The notes under the pieces: model-generated
What the model was told of the DNA's origin: nothing
The model's database searches: none
Seen by the model: only the letters and a program-made list of their open reading frames with translations
Shown here: positions 7,706 to 15,816 of the stretch, piece after piece
Numbering within the stretch: position 1 is the first letter of the stretch
How the letters are laid out: each line of letters starts with the position of its first letter
From: Halobacillus kuroshimensis DSM 18393
GTDB taxonomy: Bacteria; Bacillota; Bacilli; Bacillales; Halobacillaceae
Assembly: GCF_000425705.1 (NCBI RefSeq)
Contig: NZ_AUDY01000010.1
Span: 310,001 to 374,000, forward strand
Direction of reading: 5' to 3'
DNA: 64,000 nucleotides
Translations under genes and position numbers: made by a program

Positions 7706-9862
7706 ATGGGGAAAAACAAACGACATAAAGATAATACACACCTTCCCTTTCGGTTGAACGTGGTGTTTTTTATTGTGTTCGTCTTATTTGCCGGGATCAT
7801 TCTGCAGCTTGGTGTTATTCAAATATTGAACGGCGAAGAAGCACAGGATGAAATTGACCGCACCGAAAATACAACAACGACCATTTCTGTGCCGCGGGGT
7901 GAAATGTATGATCGTAATGGCCAGGTGATTGTTGATAATGAACCGTTATACTCGATTACGTATACACCACCCAAAGGGGTGCAGGCCGGGGACAAGCTGG
8001 AACTTGCTCAAACATTGTCCTCTTATATAGATATGGACTATGAAAACCTGACAGATCGTGACTTGAAGGAATATTTCTATCTGCAGAATGAGCAGGAGGT
8101 TCGTGATCGTGTAGAAGATCAGGTGACAGAAGATATGGATAACGGTGATGTATATCAGCTTCAGCTGGACAGCATTACAGAAGAAGAGATCTCCGGCTAC
8201 GATAATCAGACGAAAGAAGTCATCGCTGTGAAAAAGGAGCTCGATCAGGCGTATTCCCTGGCGCCGCATGTAATTAAGAATTCAGATATTACAGAAGCGG
8301 AATATTCCGCGGTGGCAGAAAATCTGGCGAAGCTTCCCGGCGTGAATGTAACTTCAGACTGGGAACGTACATATCCGTATGAGTCCACATTCCGCAGTTA
8401 CCTCGGAAGTATCACATCCAGTGAGCAGGGTCTCCCTAAGGATGATCTTGATTATTACATGTCTTTGGATTACAGCCGCAATGATCGTGTAGGTACAAGC
8501 GGACTTGAACAGGAGTATGAGGATGTTCTCCGGGGGACGAAGGAAAAGGTCCAGTATGAAACGGACAGCAACAACACCGTGATCAATTCCAAAGTCATCC
8601 GTGAAGGACAGGCAGGAAAAGACCTTCAATTGACACTTGATATGGAGCTTCAGGAAGAAGTGAATAAAATCGTCCAGGAAGAGCTTCAGTCAGCAATCGT
8701 CAATGCGCCTTCTCTAAACCGTCATCTGGAGAATGCCATTGCTGTCGTTTCCAATCCGCAGACAGGAGAAATTCTGGCGATCAGCGGACAGACCTACAAC
8801 CGCAGTCCGGAAGAAGGAGAGGACCGTTTCACAGATACCTCCCATCAGGCGTTATACAATGCCTATATGCCGGGGTCAACGGTTAAGGGAGCGACGGTTC
8901 TGACAGGCCTCCATGAGGGTGTCGTTACACCGAATACATGGATCAATGACAAACCGATTACCATAGCCGGCAGACAGAAGGCGTCATACACTTCAGGAAT
9001 TGGATCTGTTAACGATATATCTGCCCTGCAGCAATCCTCCAACGTCTACATGTTTTTCCTTGCCATGTATCTTGGTGGAGAAACAAGCAATCAATATAAT
9101 ATGAATGCTTTAAAACTGGAAGATGGAACGTTGGATAAATTCATTTACAATTTCAACCAGTTTGGGCTGGGCGTTACAACTGGAATTGATTTTCCGTATG
9201 AAGCAACTGGAGTCAATGGTACACTTCAAAACCCAGGAGAAATCCTCGACTTTTCCATCGGGCAGTTCAATACGTATACAGCAATGCAGTTGAATCAATA
9301 CGTCTCGACGATTGCAAATGGCGGCGACCGTATTCGCCCAAGCCTGGTCAACAGTGTCCACGAACCATCCAGCAGCGATGGACTCGGTCCGGTTTATAAA
9401 GATTATACGCCGGAGGTGCTGAACCAGCTTGATATGGATTCGTCCTATATTGAGCGGGTACAGGAAGGGTTCAGGCAGGTGGCCCAGACGAGCGAAGGAA
9501 CGGCGAGCTCAATATTCTCAAAGCAGCCCTATGCCCAGTATGATATGGCTGTGAAGACGGGGACGGCACAGGCGTCTAAAACTGTTTTCAGTGAAGATGG
9601 AGAGAGAACCACCTACGATGAGCTTCTGAACAAGACATTGGTCGGCTATGCTCCATCGGATAATCCGGAAATTGCCTTTTCCATCATCTCCCCTTACCTG
9701 GGAGAAGGGGCAACAAGTACGTTCAGCATCAGCAATAACATTGGTGCCCGGATCGGTGAGGCGTACTTCGAGTTGAAAAAAGCAAGGGAAAATGGAACCG
9801 CTGAAGAAGGACCGGATGAACAAGAGAATAACAATGGAGAAGATGCAGAAACTGAGGAGTGA
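7706..9862 (+). CDS. pbpA: Class B penicillin-binding protein (peptidoglycan D,D-transpeptidase)
   Basis: A 718-residue protein. It has a cytoplasmic tail, one membrane anchor (about 14-35), a dimerisation/pedestal domain starting at PRGEMYDRNG, and a C-terminal transpeptidase. The catalytic motifs are STVK (serine about 391), SSN (about 444) and KTGTAQ (about 617). It would cross-link peptidoglycan on the outside of the membrane; B. subtilis PBP2a at this locus serves cell-wall elongation. The C-terminus is acidic. The ATG at 7706 follows GGAGAGGAG; an upstream TTG at 7685 lacks a site. Confidence 0.93.
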   Translation: MGKNKRHKDNTHLPFRLNVVFFIVFVLFAGIILQLGVIQILNGEEAQDEIDRTENTTTTISVPRGEMYDRNGQVIVDNEPLYSITYTPPKGVQAGDKLELAQTLSSYIDMDYENLTDRDLKEYFYLQNEQEVRDRVEDQVTEDMDNGDVYQLQLDSITEEEISGYDNQTKEVIAVKKELDQAYSLAPHVIKNSDITEAEYSAVAENLAKLPGVNVTSDWERTYPYESTFRSYLGSITSSEQGLPKDDLDYYMSLDYSRNDRVGTSGLEQEYEDVLRGTKEKVQYETDSNNTVINSKVIREGQAGKDLQLTLDMELQEEVNKIVQEELQSAIVNAPSLNRHLENAIAVVSNPQTGEILAISGQTYNRSPEEGEDRFTDTSHQALYNAYMPGSTVKGATVLTGLHEGVVTPNTWINDKPITIAGRQKASYTSGIGSVNDISALQQSSNVYMFFLAMYLGGETSNQYNMNALKLEDGTLDKFIYNFNQFGLGVTTGIDFPYEATGVNGTLQNPGEILDFSIGQFNTYTAMQLNQYVSTIANGGDRIRPSLVNSVHEPSSSDGLGPVYKDYTPEVLNQLDMDSSYIERVQEGFRQVAQTSEGTASSIFSKQPYAQYDMAVKTGTAQASKTVFSEDGERTTYDELLNKTLVGYAPSDNPEIAFSIISPYLGEGATSTFSISNNIGARIGEAYFELKKARENGTAEEGPDEQENNNGEDAETEE

Positions 9863-9887
9863 TACACAACGTATCGCTCCTTTTTTT
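9855..9887 (+). terminator. pbpA terminator overlapping the stop codon
   Basis: AGGAGTGATAC (9855-9865) pairs with GTATCGCTCCT (9871-9881), followed by seven T. The TGA stop codon lies in the left arm. Confidence 0.88.
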
Positions 9888-9954
9888 ATACAAAGACGGA
9901 GGGAATAACGTGAAAACAAGTCAATTCTCAATCTTTTTCGCTAAAAAACCTCAA

Positions 9955-10008
9955 TTTACAAAAGCTTTACGTTTCATTCATATGTTATTAAAACTCCGTC
10001 GTTAGTAT
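9955..10008 (+). promoter_or_regulatory. PhoP box and promoter of the pst operon
   Basis: Four half-sites at an exact 11-bp period: TTTACA (9955), TTTACG (9966), TTCATA (9977) and TTAAAA (9988). A -10 TAGTAT at 10003-10008 follows 9 bp later. This is the Bacillus Pho-box pattern (TT[A/C/T]ACA repeats with 5-bp spacers) expected for activation by phosphorylated PhoP at low phosphate. Confidence 0.85.
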
Positions 10009-10074
10009 AGAAAATGTGAGTTGGCCAAGCGGCCGACGGCATTAAATATCCGTAAACAATAGGGGGAGAAAGAA

Positions 10075-11073
10075 ATGAAAAACTTCAAGAGTTTAGCATT
10101 AATGCTCGCATTCATCCTTGTAGTAGGAGTGCTTGCAGCATGTGGTGGTTCCGAGGAAGGCAACACAGAAGAACAGGACAGCACAAGCGGTGAAGGTTCT
10201 GGAGAAGGAAGCTCCGAAGAAGTATCCGGCCCAATCGACATTGATGGTTCTTCAACTGTGTTCCCGATCATGGAAAACTTAACTTATTCCTATCAGCAGG
10301 AACAACCGGAAGTTGACGCGACATTGAACTCTTCTGGTTCCGGCGGTGGATTTAAAAAATCTACAGTTGGTGAAATTGATCTAAGTAACGCTTCCCGTGA
10401 GATCAAGGAAGAAGAAAAAGCAATCGCTGAAGAAAATGATGTTACTCTTGAGCCTATAGAGCTGGCTTACGATGGTCTTTCTGTAGTAGTGAGTGCTGAA
10501 AATGATTTCGCTGAAGAGCTTACAATCGATCAGCTTAAGCAGATTTTCCTTGATTCTTCTGACGCTCAAATGTGGTCTGACATTAACCCTGACTGGCCTG
10601 AAGAAGAAATCAAAATCTTCAGCCCTGGTCATGATTCCGGTACATTCGACTACTTCAACGAAATTGTTCTTGAAGAAGAACCGATGAAAGAAGGCGAAAA
10701 CACAACTCTTTCTGAGGATGACAACGTTCTTGTACGTGGAATTAAAGACAATCCAAACGCTATCGGATTCTTTGGATATGCCTACTATGCTGAAAACCAG
10801 GACAGCCTGAAAGCTCTTGCCATTTCTGAAGGTGAAGGTGAAGCTGTTGAGCCGAATCCGGAAACAATCCAGGATGGTTCCTATACGCCGCTTTCCCGCC
10901 CGCTATTCACATATGTAAACGTGAATGCTTATAAAGAAAAAGCACAGGTTCGTGACTTTGTAGAGTACACGTTGAACAATGCTGGTAAAGCAGCTGAAGA
11001 AGTTGGTTATGTAGCTCTTCCAGACGAAAAATATCAAGAACAGCTTGATACAGTTCAAGGCTGGGCAGAGTAA
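10075..11073 (+). CDS. pstS: Phosphate ABC transporter, phosphate-binding lipoprotein
   Basis: A 332-residue lipoprotein. The signal peptide ends in the lipobox LAAC with Cys23, followed by an acidic Ser/Gly/Glu linker. The binding domain has DGSSTVFPIMENL, SGSGGGFKKS and HDSGTFDYF, the phosphate-contacting signatures. The very acidic surface fits a salt-tolerant extracellular protein. It captures phosphate for PstCAB. It is the first gene of the operon, directly behind a Pho box, with a GGGGGAG ribosome-binding site. Confidence 0.97.
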   Translation: MKNFKSLALMLAFILVVGVLAACGGSEEGNTEEQDSTSGEGSGEGSSEEVSGPIDIDGSSTVFPIMENLTYSYQQEQPEVDATLNSSGSGGGFKKSTVGEIDLSNASREIKEEEKAIAEENDVTLEPIELAYDGLSVVVSAENDFAEELTIDQLKQIFLDSSDAQMWSDINPDWPEEEIKIFSPGHDSGTFDYFNEIVLEEEPMKEGENTTLSEDDNVLVRGIKDNPNAIGFFGYAYYAENQDSLKALAISEGEGEAVEPNPETIQDGSYTPLSRPLFTYVNVNAYKEKAQVRDFVEYTLNNAGKAAEEVGYVALPDEKYQEQLDTVQGWAE

Positions 11074-11097
11074 GTTACTTTAAAACCTAACAAGGAG

Positions 11098-11121
11098 GGT
11101 GAGGCTGAATCCAGTCTCACC
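11098..11121 (+). other. Intercistronic hairpin between pstS and pstC
   Basis: GGTGAGGCTG (11098-11107) pairs with CAGTCTCACC (11112-11121) around an AATC loop. No T run follows, so it is more likely an mRNA stabiliser or processing site than a terminator. Such hairpins often keep binding-protein mRNA in excess over permease mRNA. Confidence 0.6.
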
Positions 11122-11149
11122 TTGCCTTATGGATGAGAGGAGTTTAATG

Positions 11150-12097
11150 ATGGACAAAGGTTTACAATCAGAGGGGAATATGATTGACGTCCAGCAGATG
11201 ATTGAGAACAATAAGAAAAAGAAAACGGTCGGTGAAAGAATAGAGAAAATCATCCCGTTTTTCCTGTTACTTTGTGCAGCGGTAAGTGTTCTCACGACAC
11301 TGGGAATTCTATTTACTTTATTAAGGGAATCCATCGGATTTTTCTCCGATGTTTCAATTGTTAATTTCTATACAGGTACAAACTGGTCTCCGTGGTCCGG
11401 CGAATATGGGGTTGCTCCGTTAATCGGTGGTACGCTGCTTGTTACGCTGATTGCAACACTTGTTGCAGTTCCACTTGGACTAATGGCAGCCATTTTCTTG
11501 AGTGAGTATGCGAATGATAAAGTTAGAAGGATCATCAAGCCTATCCTGGAAGTACTGGCTGGTATTCCTACAGTCGTCTACGGATATTTTGCTTTGACGT
11601 TCATCACTCCAATGTTTCAATCCATTATTCCTGATCTTGGAATTTTCAACGCTTTAAGCGCAGGGGTTGTCGTAGGTATTATGATTATTCCTATGGTTGC
11701 ATCCCTTTCTGAAGATGCCATGAACTCTGTTCCGAATGCTCTACGCGAAGGTGCGTATGGACTGGGTGCTACGAAATTGGAAGTTGTATTTAAGGTCGTT
11801 CTTCCAGCCGCTCTTTCCGGAATCGTTGCGTCTATTGTACTTGCCATTTCCCGTGCGATTGGGGAAACAATGATTGTAACGATTGCGGCCGGCGCTACAC
11901 CGAATCTTACTTTCAACCCGACGGAGTCCATCCAGACGATGACTGCTTTTATTGTACAGGCTGCAACAGGGGATACGACATTCGGATCCACGATCTATTA
12001 CAGCCTTTATGCAGTAGGGATGACCTTGTTTGTATTCACCTTGGTCATGAACCTGATTGCCCAGTACATTTCGCGTAAGTTCAGGGAGGAATATTAA
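11150..12097 (+). CDS. pstC: Phosphate ABC transporter, permease subunit PstC
   Basis: A roughly 315-residue inner-membrane permease with about six transmembrane segments and the EAA loop (ALREGAYGLGATKLEVVFKV). It pairs with PstA to form the channel for phosphate. The start at 11150 lies 7 nt after AGAGGAG; the adjacent ATG at 11147 is also possible. The N-terminal 40 residues are hydrophilic and precede the first membrane helix. It overlaps pstA by one base. Confidence 0.95.
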   Translation: MDKGLQSEGNMIDVQQMIENNKKKKTVGERIEKIIPFFLLLCAAVSVLTTLGILFTLLRESIGFFSDVSIVNFYTGTNWSPWSGEYGVAPLIGGTLLVTLIATLVAVPLGLMAAIFLSEYANDKVRRIIKPILEVLAGIPTVVYGYFALTFITPMFQSIIPDLGIFNALSAGVVVGIMIIPMVASLSEDAMNSVPNALREGAYGLGATKLEVVFKVVLPAALSGIVASIVLAISRAIGETMIVTIAAGATPNLTFNPTESIQTMTAFIVQAATGDTTFGSTIYYSLYAVGMTLFVFTLVMNLIAQYISRKFREEY

Positions 12098-12975
12098 TGC
12101 TTGGACAGAATGAACAAAATATGAAGAAGCGCATGGAAGGCAGAGTAGCCGCGAATAAAATCTCCATGGTTTTATTCGGACTTGCTACAGCTGTCGGCCT
12201 GATCGTTCTAGTTTTACTATTTTACCGTGTATTGACTCAAGGGGTTGGATACCTCAGCTTGGATTATATTTTGAACTTTCCTGCACCGTACCCGGAAGAG
12301 GCAGGGATATATGCCGGCTTGATCGGATCGATTTTCTTAATGATCATCGTTGCCGTGTTTGCCATCATTATTGGTGTGGCAACAGCCATTTATCTTGAAG
12401 AATACGCACCACAGAACCGCTTTACAGACTTTATTCGTGTGAATATCCAAAACCTTGCCGGCGTACCGTCGATTGTTTTTGGACTTCTGGGATTAACTTT
12501 CTTTGTCTATATGTTCAGCTTTGGGTACACCCTTCTTGCGGGTGGTTTAACCATGGCGCTTCTTATTCTTCCTGTCATTGTTGTGGCAGCGCAGGAAGCT
12601 GTACGGTCTGTACCGTCTGAGATCAAGGAAGCTTCCTATGGAATGGGAGCCTCCAAGTGGCAGACGATTGCCCGCGTTGTACTTCCAGCGGCAATTCCAG
12701 GAATATTGACAGGCGCGATCATTGCCTTGTCACGGGCCATTGGGGAAACAGCTCCGTTGATTATTGTAGGAGCAGCAACAGCTATTTATACACTGCCGGA
12801 TTCACTGCTTGCGAAGTACACAGTGATGCCGATTCAAATTTATAACTGGACGGGCAGACCACAGGAAGAGTGGCAGTATGTAGCCGGTGCGGGAATCATT
12901 ATTCTACTGGCTGTCCTGCTTTTGATGAACTCGATCGCTGTCTTGATCCGGAACAAATATCAGAGACGCTTTTAA
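12097..12975 (+). CDS. pstA: Phosphate ABC transporter, permease subunit PstA
   Basis: A 292-residue permease with about six membrane helices and the EAA-type loop EIKEASYGMGASKWQTIARV, which docks on PstB. The ATG overlaps the pstC stop (TAATG), so the two are translationally coupled; AGGGAGGA is the ribosome-binding site. Together with PstC it forms the transmembrane path. Confidence 0.95.
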   Translation: MLGQNEQNMKKRMEGRVAANKISMVLFGLATAVGLIVLVLLFYRVLTQGVGYLSLDYILNFPAPYPEEAGIYAGLIGSIFLMIIVAVFAIIIGVATAIYLEEYAPQNRFTDFIRVNIQNLAGVPSIVFGLLGLTFFVYMFSFGYTLLAGGLTMALLILPVIVVAAQEAVRSVPSEIKEASYGMGASKWQTIARVVLPAAIPGILTGAIIALSRAIGETAPLIIVGAATAIYTLPDSLLAKYTVMPIQIYNWTGRPQEEWQYVAGAGIIILLAVLLLMNSIAVLIRNKYQRRF

Positions 12976-12997
12976 TTAGGATGAGGAGGGTTTCATT

Positions 12998-13765
12998 ATG
13001 AGTAAAGTAATGGAAGAGAAAACAAACGTGAGAAACGAACAGACAAAAAAACCTGAAGTGAAATCAGAGGTTAAAAAAGAGAAAACCAACAGCATCATCG
13101 AAGTGAATGATTTGAATCTATGGTACGGATCCGATCAGGCTCTTTATGAAGTAAGCATGGATATTCCACAGGAGCGGGTAACGGCTATAATCGGACCTTC
13201 AGGCTGTGGTAAATCCACGTTCCTAAAAACATTGAACCGTATGGTTGAAATGGTGCCGATTGTTAAAACATCAGGTTCTATTAAATATCGAGAACAGGAT
13301 ATCTTCAGCAGCAAATTCAAGGAAGAATACCTTCGTACAAAAGTAGGGATGGTTTTCCAAAAGCCGAACCCGTTCCCTAAGTCCATCTATGACAACGTTG
13401 CTTATGGTCCGCGTATTCACGGTGTGAAGAAGAAAGAAATTCTTGATCAGATTGTTGAAAAGAGTCTGAAAGGGGCAGCTATCTGGGATGAGTTGAAAGA
13501 CCGTCTTCATGAAAATGCGTATGGATTGTCCGGTGGTCAGCAGCAGCGTGTATGTATCGCTCGTGCCCTCGCTGTAGAACCTGACGTCATTCTTATGGAT
13601 GAGCCGACTTCAGCCTTAGACCCTATTTCTACAGCAAAAGTAGAGGAATTGGTTCAGGAACTGAAGGAGAAGTACAGCATTGTCATTGTCACACACAACA
13701 TGCAGCAGGCAGCGCGTATTTCTGATAAAACGGCCTTCTTCCTAAATGGAGAGCTTATTGAATAG
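12998..13765 (+). CDS. pstB: Phosphate ABC transporter ATP-binding protein PstB, C-terminally truncated by an apparent frameshift
   Basis: A 255-residue ATPase. Residues 1-28 are a Lys/Glu-rich extension, then Walker [10 protein letters not shown] (about 66-74), the signature LSGGQQQR (about 177-184), Walker [12 protein letters not shown] and the switch histidine (VTHNM). Translation stops at TAG (13763-13765) after GELIE. The usual PstB ending is still encoded in another frame at 13765-13839: [12 protein letters not shown], then KRTEDYITGRFG and TAA. E. coli PstB ends GELIEFSNTDDLF...TEDYITGRYG, so one base seems to be missing from a Tyr/Phe codon. All catalytic motifs precede the break, so the product may still work. 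Confidence 0.93.
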   Translation: MSKVMEEKTNVRNEQTKKPEVKSEVKKEKTNSIIEVNDLNLWYGSDQALYEVSMDIPQERVTAIIGPSGCGKSTFLKTLNRMVEMVPIVKTSGSIKYREQDIFSSKFKEEYLRTKVGMVFQKPNPFPKSIYDNVAYGPRIHGVKKKEILDQIVEKSLKGAAIWDELKDRLHENAYGLSGGQQQRVCIARALAVEPDVILMDEPTSALDPISTAKVEELVQELKEKYSIVIVTHNMQQAARISDKTAFFLNGELIE

Positions 13766-13839
13766 CCGATACAGATAACCTGTTCCAAAACCCTCAGGAT
13801 AAGCGTACAGAGGATTATATTACAGGACGGTTCGGCTAA
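13765..13839 (+). pseudogene. pstB: Displaced 3' end of pstB (24 codons out of frame)
   Basis: These bases encode the conserved PstB C-terminus, ending TEDYITGRFG, in the -1 frame relative to the upstream reading frame. No standard slippery heptamer is visible at the junction (ATTGAATAGCC). A recent single-base deletion or a sequencing error is more likely than programmed frameshifting. Confidence 0.85.
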
Positions 13840-13858
13840 TTCAGGAAGGGGAGATTCT

Positions 13859-14515
13859 ATGTCCATTCGTGTTCACTTTGAGGGAGAACTTGAAAGTATA
13901 AAAGAACAAATTAAAGATTTAGCTATCGATGCCAAGTATTCCCTAGATACAGCTATCCATCTGTTGTATCAGGGTGATGTAGAGGCGGCTGAAAAATTAA
14001 TTGAAAATGATGCGGTAATTGATTCTAAAGAAGAAAAAATCAATGATGATGCTATTTTGATGCTTGCCAAGCAGCAGCCGGTTGCCCGCGATTTACGAAG
14101 AATCGTTACAGCTATTAAAATTTCTTCTGATTTGGAGCGGATGGCCGATCACTCTACAAACATTGCCAAGGCGACGATTCACCTTGGAAAGAATCATGGG
14201 ATAGAGATTGATCCTGAACTGCGTGAAATGGCCATATTAGCGATGGATATGGTGGATTTAGCTGTAAAGGCCTTTGAATACGAAGATATTTCGCTGGCAA
14301 ATAAGCTTGCTGAAATGGATGATGTCGTTGACCGGAAATGTGGGGATGTAGTGAAGCAGATGCTTGCATTTACAGCCATCAACCCCGAACAGGTGCAGCA
14401 TGTCATGCAGATGGCTTATGTTGCAAGGTATATAGAACGTTATGCTGATCACATCACAAACATTGGTGAAAATATATTTTACCAGGTCAAAGGGAGAACG
14501 TATGATTTAAACTGA
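13859..14515 (+). CDS. phoU: Phosphate signalling complex protein PhoU
   Basis: A 218-residue all-helical protein of two PhoU repeats, each with an E-R-x-x-D-H-type metal-binding motif (LERMADHSTNIA about residues 90-101; IERYADHITNIGE near the end). PhoU dampens Pst transport and Pho signalling when phosphate is plentiful. The ATG follows GGAAGGGGAG, 20 bp after the displaced pstB tail. It is the last gene of the operon, closed by a strong terminator. Confidence 0.96.
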   Translation: MSIRVHFEGELESIKEQIKDLAIDAKYSLDTAIHLLYQGDVEAAEKLIENDAVIDSKEEKINDDAILMLAKQQPVARDLRRIVTAIKISSDLERMADHSTNIAKATIHLGKNHGIEIDPELREMAILAMDMVDLAVKAFEYEDISLANKLAEMDDVVDRKCGDVVKQMLAFTAINPEQVQHVMQMAYVARYIERYADHITNIGENIFYQVKGRTYDLN

Positions 14516-14516
14516 T

Positions 14517-14553
14517 AAAAAGCGTCTGGATACCTACATCCAGACGCTTTTTT
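14517..14553 (+). terminator. pst-phoU operon terminator
   Basis: AAGCGTCTGGAT pairs with ATCCAGACGCTT around a 6-nt loop, followed by six T. Confidence 0.93.
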
Positions 14554-14571
14554 GTAGTAGCTGTAAAAAAC

Positions 14572-14611
14572 TAAAGAGACCGTTAAAGCGTGAGCTCTAA
14601 CGGTCTCTTTA
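14572..14611 (-). terminator. Terminator of the minus-strand 14.6-15.4 kb gene pair
   Basis: A 14-bp stem, TAAAGAGACCGTTA (14572-14585) with TAACGGTCTCTTTA (14598-14611). The minus strand continues into a T-rich stretch. Confidence 0.8.
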
Positions 14612-14618
14612 TAGACGT

Positions 14619-15065
14619 TTATTTTGAAGTAATGGCTCCGGCAATTTCCTCCAACGACATTGTTGACTTGACCGTGGCCTGGCCGATTTGAATGTACCGG
14701 CTGTAATCGCCATCTTCCATAAATGCAGTAAAATCATCCGCATCCTCAATAATGCCGGCATCCACTAATTTCCCGCCGATTTCGGGAGTTGTCGTCCCTT
14801 CGGCAATATCAATGGTATACGTTGTATCCCCGGAACTGGATGGTTCTGCTTTTTGGGTTGAGGGATTTTCTGCTTTTACCGCTGCCCATTCCTCATTGGA
14901 GAGTACCCGGTATCCGGACTGCTCCAGATCGTCCATCATATCCTGTTCACTCATAGATTCTGTAATCACTTCCGCTTCAGGGGATTCCGTATTCCAGTAT
15001 GTTATTCCTAGAACAGCGGTTGATGTCAGTAATCCTATGGAAAAGGCCTGTATCCACTGCTTCAT
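14619..15065 (-). CDS. Membrane-anchored protein with an MltG/YceG-like N-domain motif
   Basis: A 148-residue protein with one N-terminal membrane anchor (about 7-25) and an acidic exported part. The C-terminal half (YTIDIAEGTTTPEIGGKLVD, then AGIIEDADDFTAFM) resembles the LysM-like subdomain that precedes the catalytic domain of MltG lytic transglycosylases. There is no room for the catalytic domain, so enzymatic activity is not expected. It overlaps the upstream gene by 4 nt (ATGA) and is probably translated with it. I infer a cell-envelope role but cannot name a function. Confidence 0.7.
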   Translation of the reverse strand: MKQWIQAFSIGLLTSTAVLGITYWNTESPEAEVITESMSEQDMMDDLEQSGYRVLSNEEWAAVKAENPSTQKAEPSSSGDTTYTIDIAEGTTTPEIGGKLVDAGIIEDADDFTAFMEDGDYSRYIQIGQATVKSTMSLEEIAGAITSK

Positions 15066-15439
15066 GATTGAACTCCCTGCTTCGGTCGATGGACCATGGC
15101 AAGAACCTCATCTTCACTCAAATTCGTCTGCTTCGCTATGTAATGGGTTTTATAACCCTTTTGATACATGGTAAGCACCGTATCTGCTGCATTCTGTGGT
15201 GAAGGCCTGCTTGTTTGCTTTTGATTGTGCTGATCGACAATTTCCTGTGTTAAATCGCCAGCAAGCAATTCTTCTTCAAGGACTTTCATTTTTTTCTTCA
15301 TTTGATAATCGTTCTGCATCATTGTCAAGTTCATCTGTTCCATTTGATTCTCCAACTGTTTGATGCGGTCTTTAGCAAAGAAGGAAAGAATGAAAAAAAC
15401 AATAGCTGCGCCCGCCAGCGCTGCAACTGCATAAAGCAT
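15062..15439 (-). CDS. Membrane-anchored coiled-coil protein with C-terminal helix-turn-helix-like segment (SwrB/DUF6115-like)
   Basis: A 125-residue protein. A single N-terminal transmembrane helix (about 2-22) is followed by a coiled coil rich in M/Q/K/E (about 26-65), a linker, and a C-terminal segment VLTMYQKGYKTHYIAKQTNL ending in a helix-turn-helix-like pattern. This layout matches B. subtilis SwrB and DUF6115 proteins. SwrB promotes flagellar assembly, but no flagellar gene is nearby, so that role should not be assumed. It is the first gene of a two-gene unit. Confidence 0.65.
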   Translation of the reverse strand: MLYAVAALAGAAIVFFILSFFAKDRIKQLENQMEQMNLTMMQNDYQMKKKMKVLEEELLAGDLTQEIVDQHNQKQTSRPSPQNAADTVLTMYQKGYKTHYIAKQTNLSEDEVLAMVHRPKQGVQS

Positions 15440-15531
15440 AATATCACTCCTAAACGAATCCCTGTTTATTTATATCATACAAATCCCGGCATGGCTATGG
15501 GATATTCAGCCGTTTTTACTGGAATATTCAC

Positions 15532-15560
15532 TTGAAAGAAGGGAAGGTTTTTGTTATTAT
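15532..15560 (+). promoter_or_regulatory. rpmG promoter
   Basis: TTGAAA (15532-15537), 17 bp, TATTAT (15555-15560): a good SigA match 55 bp before rpmG. Confidence 0.75.
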
Positions 15561-15615
15561 GAGTAAGTCTGATAATGTGAATAAGTCAGTGATTAGATAC
15601 CTAGGAGGAATGAAC

Positions 15616-15765
15616 ATGCGTGTAAACATTACACTTGCCTGCACTGAAACAGGTGACCGCAACTATATTAGCACTAAAAACAAACGTAAAAACCCTGAGC
15701 GCATCGAGCTTATGAAATACAGCCCGCGCGTTGGTAAGCACACACTTCACCGCGAAACAAAGTAA
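15616..15765 (+). CDS. rpmG: 50S ribosomal protein L33, zinc-independent form
   Basis: A 49-residue L33 ([17 protein letters not shown]... ending KHTLHRETK). The zinc-binding form has two CxxC pairs; here only one cysteine remains (LACTETG) and the second pair is replaced (KYSPRVGK), so this is the zinc-free paralogue type. The start at 15616 lies 7 nt after TAGGAGG; the ATG at 15610 is too close. It has its own promoter and terminator. Confidence 0.95.
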   Translation: MRVNITLACTETGDRNYISTKNKRKNPERIELMKYSPRVGKHTLHRETK

Positions 15766-15766
15766 G

Positions 15767-15796
15767 CAGTAGGATTTATTCCTACTGTTTTTTTTA
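15767..15796 (+). terminator. rpmG terminator
   Basis: CAGTAGGA pairs with TCCTACTG around TTTAT, followed by eight T. Confidence 0.9.
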
Positions 15797-15816
15797 TACA
15801 TATCGGAGGTGACGGG

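Noticed and set aside
9910-10005. 31-codon frame (GTG start, GGAGGG upstream) overlapping the pst Pho box
   Set aside because: It starts 23 bp after the pbpA terminator and has no promoter of its own; most of it is the PhoP-binding repeat. Probably chance.
13755-13770. Programmed frameshift in pstB
   Set aside because: No slippery heptamer or stimulatory structure is visible, and the -1 frame has a TGA just upstream, leaving essentially a single codon at which slippage could occur. An indel is simpler.
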